From WJKR01 sp964556395 (GTDB taxonomy: Archaea; Nanobdellota; Nanobdellia; Woesearchaeales; WJKR01): 64,000 nucleotides of DNA. The notes below the pieces were generated by a model. The model was not told where the DNA came from and ran no database searches. It saw only the letters and a list, made by a program, of their open reading frames with translations. Where the stretch lies: assembly GCA_964556395.1 (NCBI GenBank), contig CAZKVR010000001.1, positions 186,001 through 250,000 of the forward strand. Reading direction: 5' to 3'. A program made the translations under genes and the position numbers. Positions within the stretch are counted from its first letter, which is position 1. Every line of letters begins with the position of its first letter. Shown here one piece after another: positions 32,832 through 40,887 of this stretch.

Positions 32832-33212
32832 TCACAACATCTTCTTGATGAGCTCGTTGATCTTTTCGCCGCGGTCGCCGAGGGCTCCGCCGTTCCTGTA
32901 GGCTTGCTTGATGCCCTTCCGCTCGAACCCCCCTCTAGGCGGGTTGAGGTGGAGGTGCTTCTTGGTCTCGCCGTCAGCGCCTTTCACGCCGCGCTTGTCG
33001 AGGAGCTCTTTCTCGGTCTCGGCGTCGATGACGCCCCAGGTGATGGCGTCCTTGACCTTCTGGAGCATGCCTCTCGTCGTCGGGTTGTCGTCGAGGATGA
33101 CGCAGGTGTGCTTCCGTTCCAGGCCTAGCTGGTCGAGCGTCCGCTTCGCCTGCTGGCTGAAGCCGATGCGTCCTCGGAGGAGGATGGCTGCGAGTCTCTT
33201 GGCGTCGCTCAT
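32832..33212 (-). CDS. rpl30: ribosomal protein uL30
   Basis: A 126-residue protein, at the short end for archaeal uL30 (often about 150). LAAILLRGRIGFSQQAKRTL and LGLERKHTCVILDDNPTTRG are the recognisable ferredoxin-like fold strands; NPPRGGFERKGIKQAYRNGG is the conserved archaeal C-terminal region. Binds 23S and 5S rRNA surroundings in the large subunit. Start overlaps the uS5 stop by ATGA. Confidence 0.95.
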   Translation of the reverse strand: MSDAKRLAAILLRGRIGFSQQAKRTLDQLGLERKHTCVILDDNPTTRGMLQKVKDAITWGVIDAETEKELLDKRGVKGADGETKKHLHLNPPRGGFERKGIKQAYRNGGALGDRGEKINELIKKML

Positions 33213-34024
33213 GCCTGCTCACCTTCCTTGGGTTCTTCTGCGTTCTCCGCCGCGGCTGCGGCTTCCTCATCCTTGCCAGAGGCGGTCTTGCGCTCAGCGC
33301 CTTCGACGATGGCGAACTTCTCCATCTGGTCGTGCTTGATCTTCATCTTCGCCAGCTGTCTGAGAGCGGCTTCGGTGGCTTTGATGACGTTGACCTTGTT
33401 CTTCGCCTGTCCTCGCGTCTTGGCCCAGCAGTTCTTGATGCCGGCCATCTCGAGGATCTTGGCGACCTCCCGGTCCACTACCAGTCCTTTGCCTTTCGGG
33501 GCTGGCATGAGCTTGACGACGACGGAGCCGCACTTGCCTTCGACTGCGAAGGGGATGCTGTGCGGCTCTGCTGCGGCGTCTTCCCAGCTGCCCGAGCCGC
33601 GTCTGATCTTGAAGAGGCTGAGCTTGGCGTTCCTGACAGCTTTCTCGCGGGCGGGGATGGTCTCCTTGCTCCGGCCGTGGCCGACGCCGATGAACCCGTC
33701 CTTGTTGCCCACGACGGCGTAGGCTGCGAAGGTCGGCTTGTTGCCTTCCATCGTCTTCTTCTGGGTCTGCCTGAAGGCCCGTCGCTGGCCGCCGCCGAAC
33801 TTTCCTTTCGACTGGCCGATGAGGATGAGGTCTGACTCGACGTTGAGGAGCGTGTCGACTATCTCGGGCTCGAGTATCCTGTAGCCCTTGTCGAGGATCT
33901 CGTCGATCTCGGTGATCTCCTTGTTCTTCACCTTCATGCCCATCTCTGTCTTGGGCTTCCAGTTGTCGAGATCCTCTCGCGGGTCCCGTCGGGGGTCCTT
34001 CCTTGGTGATCGTTTGTCTTTCAT
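33209..34024 (-). CDS. rps5: ribosomal protein uS5
   Basis: A 271-residue small-subunit protein involved in decoding accuracy. The double-stranded RNA-binding part is visible as FAAYAVVGNKDGFIGVGHGR with KETIPAREKAVRNAKL, followed by PFAVEGKCGSVVVKLMPAPK and the S5 C-terminal domain. An alanine/glutamate-rich tail (last about 25 residues) is added beyond the usual end. It sits between uL18 and uL30 as expected. Confidence 0.96.
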   Translation of the reverse strand: MKDKRSPRKDPRRDPREDLDNWKPKTEMGMKVKNKEITEIDEILDKGYRILEPEIVDTLLNVESDLILIGQSKGKFGGGQRRAFRQTQKKTMEGNKPTFAAYAVVGNKDGFIGVGHGRSKETIPAREKAVRNAKLSLFKIRRGSGSWEDAAAEPHSIPFAVEGKCGSVVVKLMPAPKGKGLVVDREVAKILEMAGIKNCWAKTRGQAKNKVNVIKATEAALRQLAKMKIKHDQMEKFAIVEGAERKTASGKDEEAAAAAENAEEPKEGEQA

Positions 34025-34040
34025 GATAAAGCCCTTCCGT

Positions 34041-34547
34041 TCATTGTTTTTCGATGGTCGCCTTGAGCTTGGTGAAGCTTTCCTGCACCTGCTCGTCGGC
34101 GACGTGCGATCCTTTGAGCCGGTCCTCGGTCGGGAACACTTCTTCCGACGCCGGGACGTCGAGTCCTCCGTCGATGGCGCCTTTGAGGGCTGCGTACAGC
34201 CTGGAGCCCTTGAGGGGTGTCTGGAGTCCGAGGTCGAGGATGGCGCCTTTGACGCCTTTCTCCTGCGCCTTCTTGGCGAGCAGCAGTCCTGTCAGGTAGC
34301 TGGCGGGCAGGTTCTTGGTGGAGTGCTTCCACCCCATGCCTTCGAGCGCCTTGCTGCTCACGCCCACGACGACCTTGTCGCCGTCCGGGTCGTAGCCGGT
34401 GACTTGCAGGACGATGTGCTTGTTCGTCCTCCTGATGACGAGCCGGTGCTGTCGGCTCTTGAGCATCTCGAGACGCTTCTTGTAGTTCGTCTTCCCTTCG
34501 CGCTTGCGGCGGTAGGGGATGGTCCTCCTCGTGGTCTGTTGCGTCAT
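34041..34547 (-). CDS. rpl18: ribosomal protein uL18
   Basis: A 168-residue protein that binds 5S rRNA. The head TIPYRRKREGKTNYKKRLEM followed by SRQHRLVIRRTNKHIVLQV is characteristic of archaeal/eukaryotic uL18 (L5e-type). The C-terminus ends with a helical section (SFTKLKATIEKQ). Slightly shorter than typical archaeal uL18. Located between eL19 and uS5. Confidence 0.96.
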   Translation of the reverse strand: MTQQTTRRTIPYRRKREGKTNYKKRLEMLKSRQHRLVIRRTNKHIVLQVTGYDPDGDKVVVGVSSKALEGMGWKHSTKNLPASYLTGLLLAKKAQEKGVKGAILDLGLQTPLKGSRLYAALKGAIDGGLDVPASEEVFPTEDRLKGSHVADEQVQESFTKLKATIEKQ

Positions 34548-34554
34548 GGGAGCA

Positions 34555-35007
34555 TCACTCTTTCTTGACGAGGCGGTGCTCGTCGATGTATAGCTTGATG
34601 TGCTTCTTGCTTCGGAAGAAGCCTCCTTTCGCCTTCTTGTAGAGGTCTGAGAAGGTCTTCCGGTCTATCAGCCCTTTCTCGCGGAGTTCTTGGAGGAATC
34701 CTCGTTGGGCTCTGATCTTGGCCATCCAGGTGTCCTTCTTCGGCGTGTGCGTGGTCTGCTTGCCCTTGCGGTGGCCTGGGCCTTTGCGCTGGCCTTTGGA
34801 CTTCTGCCTGAGCAGCTTGTTCGTCCGCGACCGGGAGCTGCCTTTCTTCTGCACTTTCTTGATGGCGCCGTCTCCGACGAGTCCTCGCAGGTCGGTCTTC
34901 GTGATGGCTTCCTTGAGGTCCGGGGCCCTGGTCGGGTCGAGCTTCACCCGTTTGGGTGAGACTTTCAGGAGCGCCGCCGCGATTCGTTTCTGGATGTTGG
35001 TCTTCAT
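34555..35007 (-). CDS. rpl19e: ribosomal protein eL19
   Basis: A 150-residue protein found only in archaea and eukaryotes. It begins MKTNIQKRIAAALLKVSPKR and contains the lysine/arginine-rich RTNKLLRQKSKGQRKGPGHR and KGKQTTHTPKKDTWM stretches typical of eL19, which spans the subunit interface. GTGATCA before the ATG matches the archaeal anti-Shine-Dalgarno. Normal length and usual position after eL32. Confidence 0.97.
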   Translation of the reverse strand: MKTNIQKRIAAALLKVSPKRVKLDPTRAPDLKEAITKTDLRGLVGDGAIKKVQKKGSSRSRTNKLLRQKSKGQRKGPGHRKGKQTTHTPKKDTWMAKIRAQRGFLQELREKGLIDRKTFSDLYKKAKGGFFRSKKHIKLYIDEHRLVKKE

Positions 35008-35018
35008 GGGTGATCACT

Positions 35019-35666
35019 TCAGTAGCCTTTCTTGCTGGTGAGGACCTTGTCCTTCTCCTCTTTCTCCTGCTGCTTCTTGTCCTCTTCAGGAGTGGCTTGG
35101 TCCTGCTGGGCTGCCTTGTCGTCGGAGGGCTTCTCCTCCGCCTGTTGCTCGGCGGGGGCTTCCTCCTGTGTGGCTTCCTCTTCTTTCTTCGCCTTCTCGG
35201 CCTTCTTCTTGGCTTCAGCCTTCTGCTTCAGGGTTTCCTTCTTCTTTTGCTTGAGCTCCTGGAGCTTCTTGGTCTGTTCCTGATATGCCTTGACGGCGAG
35301 GTTTGCGAGCGTGATGCCTTTCTCCTGGGCTGTCTTGATGAGCTCTTCCTTCTTCCTGCGGCCGAGGTTTCCGATGAGGGCCGCGTCGGTCTTGGGGTCG
35401 AGCTGTTCGAGGTCCTTGAGGTTGTCGACGCGCTTGATGGTGAGGCCGTCCTTCGTCGTGCCTCTCAGGGCTGCGGGGGTGCCGTAGCCCGTGTCGACGG
35501 TCCGGTGGTAGCCTTTCTTGTGGAGTCGCATCTTGCTCTGGAGGCCTTTAGGCCTGCGCCAGGTGCCCGCTTTCACGCGGTCCTTCTTGTGGGAGTCGGT
35601 CCTGGTGAACTTGGGCTTGCGCGCCTTGGCGTCCCTTTTCGCTTTGATGAGTTTGTCGTCTGCCAT
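35019..35666 (-). CDS. rpl32e: ribosomal protein eL32 with long charged tail
   Basis: A 215-residue protein. The eL32 core (residues about 1-135) shows KPKFTRTDSHKKDRVKAGTW, RRPKGLQSKMRLHKKG and YGTPAALRGTTKDG. The last roughly 80 residues form a lysine/glutamate/glutamine/alanine-rich low-complexity tail with no known fold. The tail makes the protein clearly longer than the core domain requires. Lies between uL6 and eL19 as in other archaea. Confidence 0.95.
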   Translation of the reverse strand: MADDKLIKAKRDAKARKPKFTRTDSHKKDRVKAGTWRRPKGLQSKMRLHKKGYHRTVDTGYGTPAALRGTTKDGLTIKRVDNLKDLEQLDPKTDAALIGNLGRRKKEELIKTAQEKGITLANLAVKAYQEQTKKLQELKQKKKETLKQKAEAKKKAEKAKKEEEATQEEAPAEQQAEEKPSDDKAAQQDQATPEEDKKQQEKEEKDKVLTSKKGY

Positions 35667-35672
35667 TTGTGA

Positions 35673-36218
35673 TCACACTTCTCGGGCTGGTTTCTCGGTG
35701 ATGTAGATGCCGTCCTGGAAGACGCGCCTGTCGAAGCCCGGCCTGCGGGTGATGTTCTCGATGTCCGCCGCCACCTGGCCTGCGACTTCGCGGTCGGCTG
35801 CCTTGACGGTGATCTCCTCTCCGTTGACCTTGACGTCAGCCCCTTCCTTGAGGCGGAGGACTCGCGGCACCTTCTCGCCGAGGTAGTTCTTGATCTCGAG
35901 CTTGCCGTCCTTGGCTGCGACGGTCATGGGGAAGTGTCCGGAGCACGCCTTGAGCTTGTAGGTGAATCCTTCCTTGGCGCCGTGCACCATGTTCTTGAGG
36001 TGCGCCTTGAACGTTAGCAACAGGTTCTTGATGGGTTTGGTCACCTGCGTGGCTTCCAGGGTGATGGATTCCTGGTCTGCCTTGATGGTGACGCCTTTCG
36101 CCTGGAACTCTCTGGTGAGTTCTCCTTCAGGCCCTTTGACGGTGACTGCCGGGGGGTTCACGGTCGCCGTGACTCCTTCCGGGAGCGGGATGGTCTCGTG
36201 GAGGTCTATTCGTGCCAT
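35673..36218 (-). CDS. rpl6: ribosomal protein uL6
   Basis: A 181-residue protein with the two tandem uL6 domains; the conserved end VAADIENITRRPGFDRRVFQ and the final DGIYITEKPAREV match archaeal uL6. Binds near the sarcin-ricin loop and the factor-binding site. Normal length; follows uS8 by 12 bases. Confidence 0.97.
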   Translation of the reverse strand: MARIDLHETIPLPEGVTATVNPPAVTVKGPEGELTREFQAKGVTIKADQESITLEATQVTKPIKNLLLTFKAHLKNMVHGAKEGFTYKLKACSGHFPMTVAAKDGKLEIKNYLGEKVPRVLRLKEGADVKVNGEEITVKAADREVAGQVAADIENITRRPGFDRRVFQDGIYITEKPAREV

Positions 36219-36230
36219 TGTCGTTCACTT

Positions 36231-36620
36231 CTAGTAGCAGTAGCTGATGAGCGTGCCGCCGATGCCTTTCTCTTTGGCTTCGACGTGGGTCATCAGCCCT
36301 TGGTTGGTGCTGACGACGAGGAATCCGAAGTCCTTGCTCGGCAGGTATCGCTTCTCGTACTTCTCGTAGTCGTCCTTTCCTATCTGGAACCGCGGCTTGA
36401 TGACGCCGCACTTGTTGACGGCTCCGATGAGGTTGATGGTGAGCGTGTTGCCCTTGCTGTCCTCGGTCTCCTCGTATCCGCCGACGTAGCCGTGGTCCTG
36501 CATGAGTTGTAGGACTCCTTTGATGAGCTTGCTGTTGTCCTTGGTCGTCACGGCTTGCTTGCCGCTCCGCTCGTAGTTGAGGATGTGTGAGAGGACGTTT
36601 GCGAGTGGGTCGTTGTTCAT
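36231..36620 (-). CDS. rps8: ribosomal protein uS8
   Basis: A 129-residue protein. ATG 36620 has GGTGA seven bases before it; the longer open frame to 36872 only shadows uS14. MNNDPLANVLSHILNYERSG is the conserved N-terminus and GGTLISYCY the conserved C-terminus, in the archaeal form. Central assembly protein of the small subunit platform. Usual place between uS14 and uL6. Confidence 0.97.
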   Translation of the reverse strand: MNNDPLANVLSHILNYERSGKQAVTTKDNSKLIKGVLQLMQDHGYVGGYEETEDSKGNTLTINLIGAVNKCGVIKPRFQIGKDDYEKYEKRYLPSKDFGFLVVSTNQGLMTHVEAKEKGIGGTLISYCY

Positions 36621-36631
36621 ATCGGTCACCT

Positions 36632-36862
36632 TTAGCTGTATTTCTTGAAGCCGAGGTCTGTGGCTATCTCTCGGAAGCACTGCCTGCACAGGCTCATGCC
36701 GTACTTGCTGATGTGCCCGCCGGTCCGGCCGCACCTGGAGCAGGGCTTGGAGGCTTCTCCGTGCTTCCTGTCTTTCGGCGTGTTGTGCTTGAGGTAGCGG
36801 TCGTGCTTCGCTTTCTTGTTCTGGATCTGCTGGAGGACTTTGGCGTGGTTGGATGTGGTCAT
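36632..36862 (-). CDS. rps14: ribosomal protein uS14, zinc-binding form
   Basis: A 76-residue protein with the four zinc ligands in PCSRCGRTGG and LCRQCFREIA (C-x2-C...C-x2-C) and the conserved end LGFKKYS. Archaeal uS14 is usually about 50-56 residues; here about 20 extra basic residues precede the core. The ATG is fixed by overlap with the uL5 stop (ATGA). Small-subunit head protein. Confidence 0.96.
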   Translation of the reverse strand: MTTSNHAKVLQQIQNKKAKHDRYLKHNTPKDRKHGEASKPCSRCGRTGGHISKYGMSLCRQCFREIATDLGFKKYS

Positions 36863-37383
36863 GCTTCCTCACCTGTGGTGACGCCGTACTTCTCTTTCAT
36901 GAAGGCTATGGCGTCTTGCTTGCCGACCTTGTGGGTGGCCGGGATCTTGCCTTTCTGGAGCTTGCGCTTCTTCACCCTGTAGCCGGCCCGGTCGAGCGTC
37001 ACGCTGGCCTGGAGGCCTATGATGCCGATGTCCGGGTCGTACTTGGCGTCCTCGATGTCGACGTATTCCGGGATGCCGAAGCTGACGTTGCCGTGATCGT
37101 CGAAGCAGGTCTCTTTCAGGACGTTCTCCTTTGCTGAGAGGAGTTTGGGGAGGAGTTCCTCCGCCTGCGCTCCTCGCAGGGTGATCTTGACGCCTATGGG
37201 GAGTCCTGGCCTGAGGTGCCATGCCTGGACGCGCTTGTTCGTGACGGTCTTGACCGGCTCGATGCCTGTGAGGTTCTTGAGGAGCTTGGCCCCTTTCTCG
37301 AGCATCTTCTGGTCCTTGCCTGCCCCTACGTTGAGGGTGAGCTTCTCTATCCGGACGTTCTGCATGGGGTTCATCGTGAACAC
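36859..37383 (-). CDS. rpl5: ribosomal protein uL5
   Basis: A 174-residue 5S rRNA-binding protein. NPMQNVRIEKLTLNVGAGKD is the conserved archaeal N-terminus; GLPIGVKITLRG and FGIPEYVDIEDAKYDPDIGI follow. Normal length. Its start lies 13 bases inside the eS4 gene end, showing tight packing. Confidence 0.97.
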   Translation of the reverse strand: MFTMNPMQNVRIEKLTLNVGAGKDQKMLEKGAKLLKNLTGIEPVKTVTNKRVQAWHLRPGLPIGVKITLRGAQAEELLPKLLSAKENVLKETCFDDHGNVSFGIPEYVDIEDAKYDPDIGIIGLQASVTLDRAGYRVKKRKLQKGKIPATHKVGKQDAIAFMKEKYGVTTGEEA

Positions 37384-38063
37384 TTGATCGCTGGTTTTTT
37401 CTCGCCGGTGACGTACGCGTACGCCCGGCTGGTGTTGACCTGCCCTTCAGGGGTCTCTATCTCGACCGAGTCTCCTTCGAGCTTCTTGATGACGCCGTGG
37501 GCGCCGGTGTGCTTGCCCTTGTAGACGGTCACGCTGGCGCCTTCCTTGAGCGGGAGGTGCTGCTTGACCTCCTGCCCCGGCACGGTGATGAGGAGCGAGT
37601 CCCCGACGGTGTAGTCGGCCTTGTCGAGCTTGAGGTTGCGGCCGTCGTTGCACTGGACCTGTATCTTGCCGCCCTTGACGTGCTGCTTGCCGACGACGCG
37701 GGTGAGCTTGAGGCCCGCTTCCTTCTCAGGGATGTCGAAGGCTGTGAGCTTGCCCTTCTCGGTGAAGCCGAGCCTGTAGTGCTGCTTCGTGGAGGGGATG
37801 CTGATGACGTCCATGAAGCCGACGTTGAAGCGCTCGTCGTGGCGCCTCTTGCCGTCCACCAGGACTTCCTTCTCGTGCAGCGCCCTCTTCGTCTCCTTCG
37901 TCGTCCTCGTCAGCCCTATGAGTTCTTTGAGGGCGGTGTTGAGCGAGGTGGCGTGCGTGTAGGCGTGCGCCCCCGCGTCCGGCCTCGTGATGAACGTGTG
38001 GCTCTTCCTGAGGATGTTCCACGTCTTGGGTGTCGCGATGCGTTTGAGGTGTTGTTTGACCAT
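37371..38063 (-). CDS. rps4e: ribosomal protein eS4
   Basis: A 230-residue protein of the archaeal/eukaryotic eS4 family: HLKRIATPKTWNI at the N-terminus, an S4-like RNA-binding segment (KRALHEKEVLVDGKRRHDER), and a C-terminal KOW-like part (VYKGKHTGAHGVIKKLEG). Binds 16S rRNA in the small-subunit body. Slightly shorter than usual. Between uL24 and uL5, the standard archaeal order. Confidence 0.97.
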   Translation of the reverse strand: MVKQHLKRIATPKTWNILRKSHTFITRPDAGAHAYTHATSLNTALKELIGLTRTTKETKRALHEKEVLVDGKRRHDERFNVGFMDVISIPSTKQHYRLGFTEKGKLTAFDIPEKEAGLKLTRVVGKQHVKGGKIQVQCNDGRNLKLDKADYTVGDSLLITVPGQEVKQHLPLKEGASVTVYKGKHTGAHGVIKKLEGDSVEIETPEGQVNTSRAYAYVTGEKKPAIKCSR

Positions 38064-38069
38064 GATTGC

Positions 38070-38462
38070 TCACTCCTTCTTCTCCGGTTGTTCGAGCTTC
38101 GCCTTGCGCTTCTTGTCGCTGAGGTCGAGCTCTGTTATCATGAGGTTCGAGGGGTTGAACGCGACGGGCGTGCTGGTGCCGTCCATCTTCCGCGCCTCGA
38201 CCCGTGTGAGGTAGACCTTGCCGCGTTGGGCGTCGACCTTCTCAGCCTTTGCTTCCCGGCCCTTGTACGTGCCTCGGAGGACCTTGACCTTGTCGCCTTT
38301 CCTCACCCTGACAGAGCGCTTCCCATGCTTCTCCTTGAGTTCTTTGGAGAGGTGTGCTGAGAGGAAGCGTCCCTTGACGTGATAGGGGGCGTTGTACGCG
38401 TACTTGCGCTGCTTGCGCGTCTGCACGCTTTTCTTCCAGGTGGTTGCGAATGCGGATCTCAT
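38070..38462 (-). CDS. rpl24: ribosomal protein uL24
   Basis: A 130-residue protein. The archaeal N-terminus QRKYAYNAPYHVKGRFLSAH leads to the KOW motif (VRVRKGDKVKVLRGTYKGRE) and a second strand pair. It is an early assembly protein near the exit tunnel. Ends in a short lysine/glutamate-rich tail. Position between uL14 and eS4 is standard. Confidence 0.96.
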   Translation of the reverse strand: MRSAFATTWKKSVQTRKQRKYAYNAPYHVKGRFLSAHLSKELKEKHGKRSVRVRKGDKVKVLRGTYKGREAKAEKVDAQRGKVYLTRVEARKMDGTSTPVAFNPSNLMITELDLSDKKRKAKLEQPEKKE

Positions 38463-38469
38463 TTTGTCT

Positions 38470-38877
38470 TCACACGATGATGCTTGCTACTTTGGCCACG
38501 CCCGGCCACCTGCTCGTGGCTTCCTTGGCGATGGGCCCCTTGAAGATGGTTCCTTTCGGGTTGCCCTTGTCATCCTTGAGGACGACGGCCGCGTTGTCTT
38601 CGAACTTGATGCGCGTCCCGTCGGGGCGCTTGTACTCCTTCCGTTGGCGTACGATGACTGCGAACACGACCTGTTTCCGCATGTCGGGCCTGCCCTTGAC
38701 CACGCTGGCCTGGACGAGGTCGCCGACGCCTGCGGCTGGCGTCTGCCCTTTCACCGTCTTGTGGCCTTTGACGGCGAATATCCTGAGCACCTTGGCGCCG
38801 CTGTTGTCGGATGTGGGGACTTCGCTGCCGACGGGGAGTCCTTTCGTGATGGTGGCGTTGACGGCTTTCATGATCAT
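38470..38877 (-). CDS. rpl14: ribosomal protein uL14
   Basis: A 135-residue protein; TSDNSGAKVLRIFAVKGHK and GVGDLVQASVVKG are conserved uL14 strands, and DNAAVVLKDDKGNPKGTIFK is the conserved C-terminal part. Forms an intersubunit bridge. Normal length. The start overlaps the uS17 stop by ATGA. Confidence 0.97.
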   Translation of the reverse strand: MIMKAVNATITKGLPVGSEVPTSDNSGAKVLRIFAVKGHKTVKGQTPAAGVGDLVQASVVKGRPDMRKQVVFAVIVRQRKEYKRPDGTRIKFEDNAAVVLKDDKGNPKGTIFKGPIAKEATSRWPGVAKVASIIV

Positions 38878-39335
38878 TCACTCTTCTTGGCGGCCTTCTT
38901 CGTCGAAGATTTCTTCGTGGTTTTCTTCGTCGTCTTCTTCGTGGCCTTCTTGGTGGAGGTCGTCTTCTTCGTCGTGGACTTCTTGGTCGCTTTCTTGGCG
39001 TCCTTGTCTTCGGAGGGCTTGGCTTCGGCCTTCTTCTCTGGCTTGGCCACTTCCTTCACGGCTTCTTCGGCCTTCTCGTCCGCGCCGACCTTCCTGATGA
39101 TGGTGAAGTGCTTGGTCTTCGACATCGGTCTGGTCTCTTTGATGACGACCTCGTCGCCGACCCGGGCGTCCACCTCTGGGGGGTTGTGCGCCTTGACGCG
39201 GGTGCGTCGCTTCTCGTATCGTTCGTACTTCGGGATGTAGTGGCGCCTGTTCCACTCCACGGTGACCGTCTTTCTCATGCTGTCACTCGTGACGACGCCT
39301 GTGAACGTCCTTCCTCGTGTGCTCGTGTTCGTCAT
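38874..39335 (-). CDS. rps17: ribosomal protein uS17 with lysine/threonine-rich tail
   Basis: A 153-residue protein. The uS17 OB-fold core (residues about 1-85) shows GRTFTGVVTSDSMRKTVTVE and DEVVIKETRPMSKTKHF. The remaining 65 or so residues are a lysine/threonine/glutamate repeat tail (KKSTTKKTTSTKKATKK) that resembles histone-H1-like tails and makes the protein about 40 residues longer than usual. Start overlaps the Rpp29 stop by ATGA. Confidence 0.95.
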   Translation of the reverse strand: MTNTSTRGRTFTGVVTSDSMRKTVTVEWNRRHYIPKYERYEKRRTRVKAHNPPEVDARVGDEVVIKETRPMSKTKHFTIIRKVGADEKAEEAVKEVAKPEKKAEAKPSEDKDAKKATKKSTTKKTTSTKKATKKTTKKTTKKSSTKKAAKKSE

Positions 39336-39565
39336 GGTTTGTGCACCTTGATCCTTTCTGTGGGTGTCTTCGCGATGGTCCGGCCGTCGATGACGGCTCC
39401 GTCGACCTTGATCGTGACTTGCTCCTTGATGACTTTCTTGCGTCCGATGGTGAGCGTGTGTTTCGTCTCGTCCCGCACGACCCCTTCGTGGCCTTTGAGG
39501 CTCGGGTTGCGCGCCTCCGTGATGGCGGCGCGTTTCCCGATAAGCGGTCGTTGGTGCGGTCTCAT
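39332..39565 (-). CDS. rnp1: RNase P protein component 1 (Rpp29/Pop4)
   Basis: A 77-residue protein with the Sm-like barrel of Rpp29: LIGKRAAITEARNPSLKGHE, EGVVRDETKHTLTIG and TIKVDGAVIDGRTI. It binds the specificity domain of RNase P RNA together with Rpp21. The gene's place between aIF1 and uS17 is conserved in many Euryarchaeota and DPANN. At the compact end for the family (about 90-120). Confidence 0.92.
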   Translation of the reverse strand: MRPHQRPLIGKRAAITEARNPSLKGHEGVVRDETKHTLTIGRKKVIKEQVTIKVDGAVIDGRTIAKTPTERIKVHKP

Positions 39566-39894
39566 CGTCGTCGCGGGTAGCTGCTCTTCTTGACCTCGAT
39601 CGTGTCCGGGGCGAAGCCGAGCTTGACGAGCTCGCCTTTGATATCCTTGGTGTGGTTGCCTTGCAGCTCGATGGTCCCGTCCTTCGCGGTCCCGCCGCAG
39701 GCGAACTTGGCCTTGAGCTTCTTCGCCAGGTCTTTCATGTCGAGTTCGTGTTCGTTGATGCCTTCGACCACGGTGTATTCCTTGCCGAACTTCTTCTTGG
39801 TGATCGACACCGTGACCTTCTGGTTCTCCTTCGCGAGGTTCTCGAAGGTCCCTAGTTCTTTTGGTAGTCCCGTGATGGGATCAATTTCCGGCAT
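39562..39894 (-). CDS. translation initiation factor aIF1 (SUI1 family)
   Basis: A 110-residue SUI1-fold protein: TVSITKKKFGKEYTVVEGI, LKAKFACGGTAKDGTIELQG and the closing IKGELVKLGF match archaeal aIF1. It promotes accurate start-codon selection on the 30S subunit. The N-terminus PEIDPITGLPKELG is typical of archaeal members. It overlaps the uL29 gene end by 14 bases. Confidence 0.95.
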   Translation of the reverse strand: MPEIDPITGLPKELGTFENLAKENQKVTVSITKKKFGKEYTVVEGINEHELDMKDLAKKLKAKFACGGTAKDGTIELQGNHTKDIKGELVKLGFAPDTIEVKKSSYPRRR

Positions 39895-40105
39895 CCTGGT
39901 CTTGTACCTCCTCCTTTTGTTGGGGGTTGTTCCTCAGCGTGTTGATGCGCGCGAGGATCTTCTTGAGCTGTCGTATCTGGCCGGGGCTCTTCGGCGTGGT
40001 GCCGGCCGCGGCCTGTGATTGGAGCTTGGTGAGCTCTACTTTGGTCTCCTTTTCCTTCTGTTCCAGGTCTTTCTGGCTGAGGTCGGCGAGGTCCTTGTAC
40101 TTCAT
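39881..40105 (-). CDS. rpl29: ribosomal protein uL29
   Basis: A 74-residue two-helix protein beginning MKYKDLADLSQKDLEQK with the closing helix IRQLKKILARINTLRN. Located near the exit tunnel, where it contacts SRP and chaperones. A short glutamine/glutamate tail follows. The ATG is fixed by ATGA overlap with uS3. Confidence 0.95.
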   Translation of the reverse strand: MKYKDLADLSQKDLEQKEKETKVELTKLQSQAAAGTTPKSPGQIRQLKKILARINTLRNNPQQKEEVQDQDAGN

Positions 40106-40887
40106 GCGGCGTCACCTTCCTTCTTAGGTTCTTCCTCAGGCTCGGGTTCCTTAGCTTCGGGTTCCTCTTCGGTCTCGGCTTCCGCCTCACCCTCAGATTT
40201 TTCCTCTTTGGCCTCAGACTCCTTCTTCTCAGAGGCCTCTTCCGCCGGGGCTTCGACCTTCTCGTCCGTCTCTTCGACGACTTGTTTGGGTTGTTCGAGG
40301 AGTTCGACGCGGTCGGGCAGCTTGGTGTCGCCCGGCATGATGCTGACCTTAATGCCCACGGACCCCGTCTTGAGGAACGCGGTGGTGAAGGCTGTGTTGA
40401 CGCCTGTCATGGCGATGTCGCCGCACTTCTTGAGGTAGCCTTCGTAGAAGCGCCACGTCTTCGATCGCTGGCTCGGTACCTTGCCGCTGATGAGGATCTC
40501 GACCCCGAGGGCGCCGGCTGACATGACGTTCCTGAGGGACCGGTAGCCGGAGCCCTTGAACTGCCTGGCGCCGAAGCGTTCCATCGAGGATGCGATGCTC
40601 TCCGCGACGATGGCGGGATCGAGGTTGACGTCCTTGATCTCCTCGATCTCGATCTGCGGGTTCTCGAGCTTGAACTTCGCCTTGAGATCCTTGGTGAGCT
40701 TCTGGATGTTGCTGCCTCCGCGTCCGACGACGAGGCCGGGCCTGCTGGCTGAGACGACGATCTTCTCGCCGAGCGGGGTTCGTTGGAGCTTGACGTCGCT
40801 GAGTCCGACCCTGCTGAGGTTCTGGGCGACGAATTCCTTGATGCGGAACTCCTTGAAGTTTTCTGAGACGAATTTGCGTTCGATCAT
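40102..40887 (-). CDS. rps3: ribosomal protein uS3 with acidic tail
   Basis: A 261-residue protein. KH domain: RPGLVVGRGGSNIQKLTKDL (GRGG loop intact); the C-terminal S3 domain has QFKGSGYRSLRNVMSAGALG and GSVGIKVSIMPGDTKLPD. From about residue 200 a glutamate-rich, lysine-poor tail is added. uS3 lines the mRNA entry site. Start overlaps the uL22 stop by ATGA. Confidence 0.96.
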   Translation of the reverse strand: MIERKFVSENFKEFRIKEFVAQNLSRVGLSDVKLQRTPLGEKIVVSASRPGLVVGRGGSNIQKLTKDLKAKFKLENPQIEIEEIKDVNLDPAIVAESIASSMERFGARQFKGSGYRSLRNVMSAGALGVEILISGKVPSQRSKTWRFYEGYLKKCGDIAMTGVNTAFTTAFLKTGSVGIKVSIMPGDTKLPDRVELLEQPKQVVEETDEKVEAPAEEASEKKESEAKEEKSEGEAEAETEEEPEAKEPEPEEEPKKEGDAA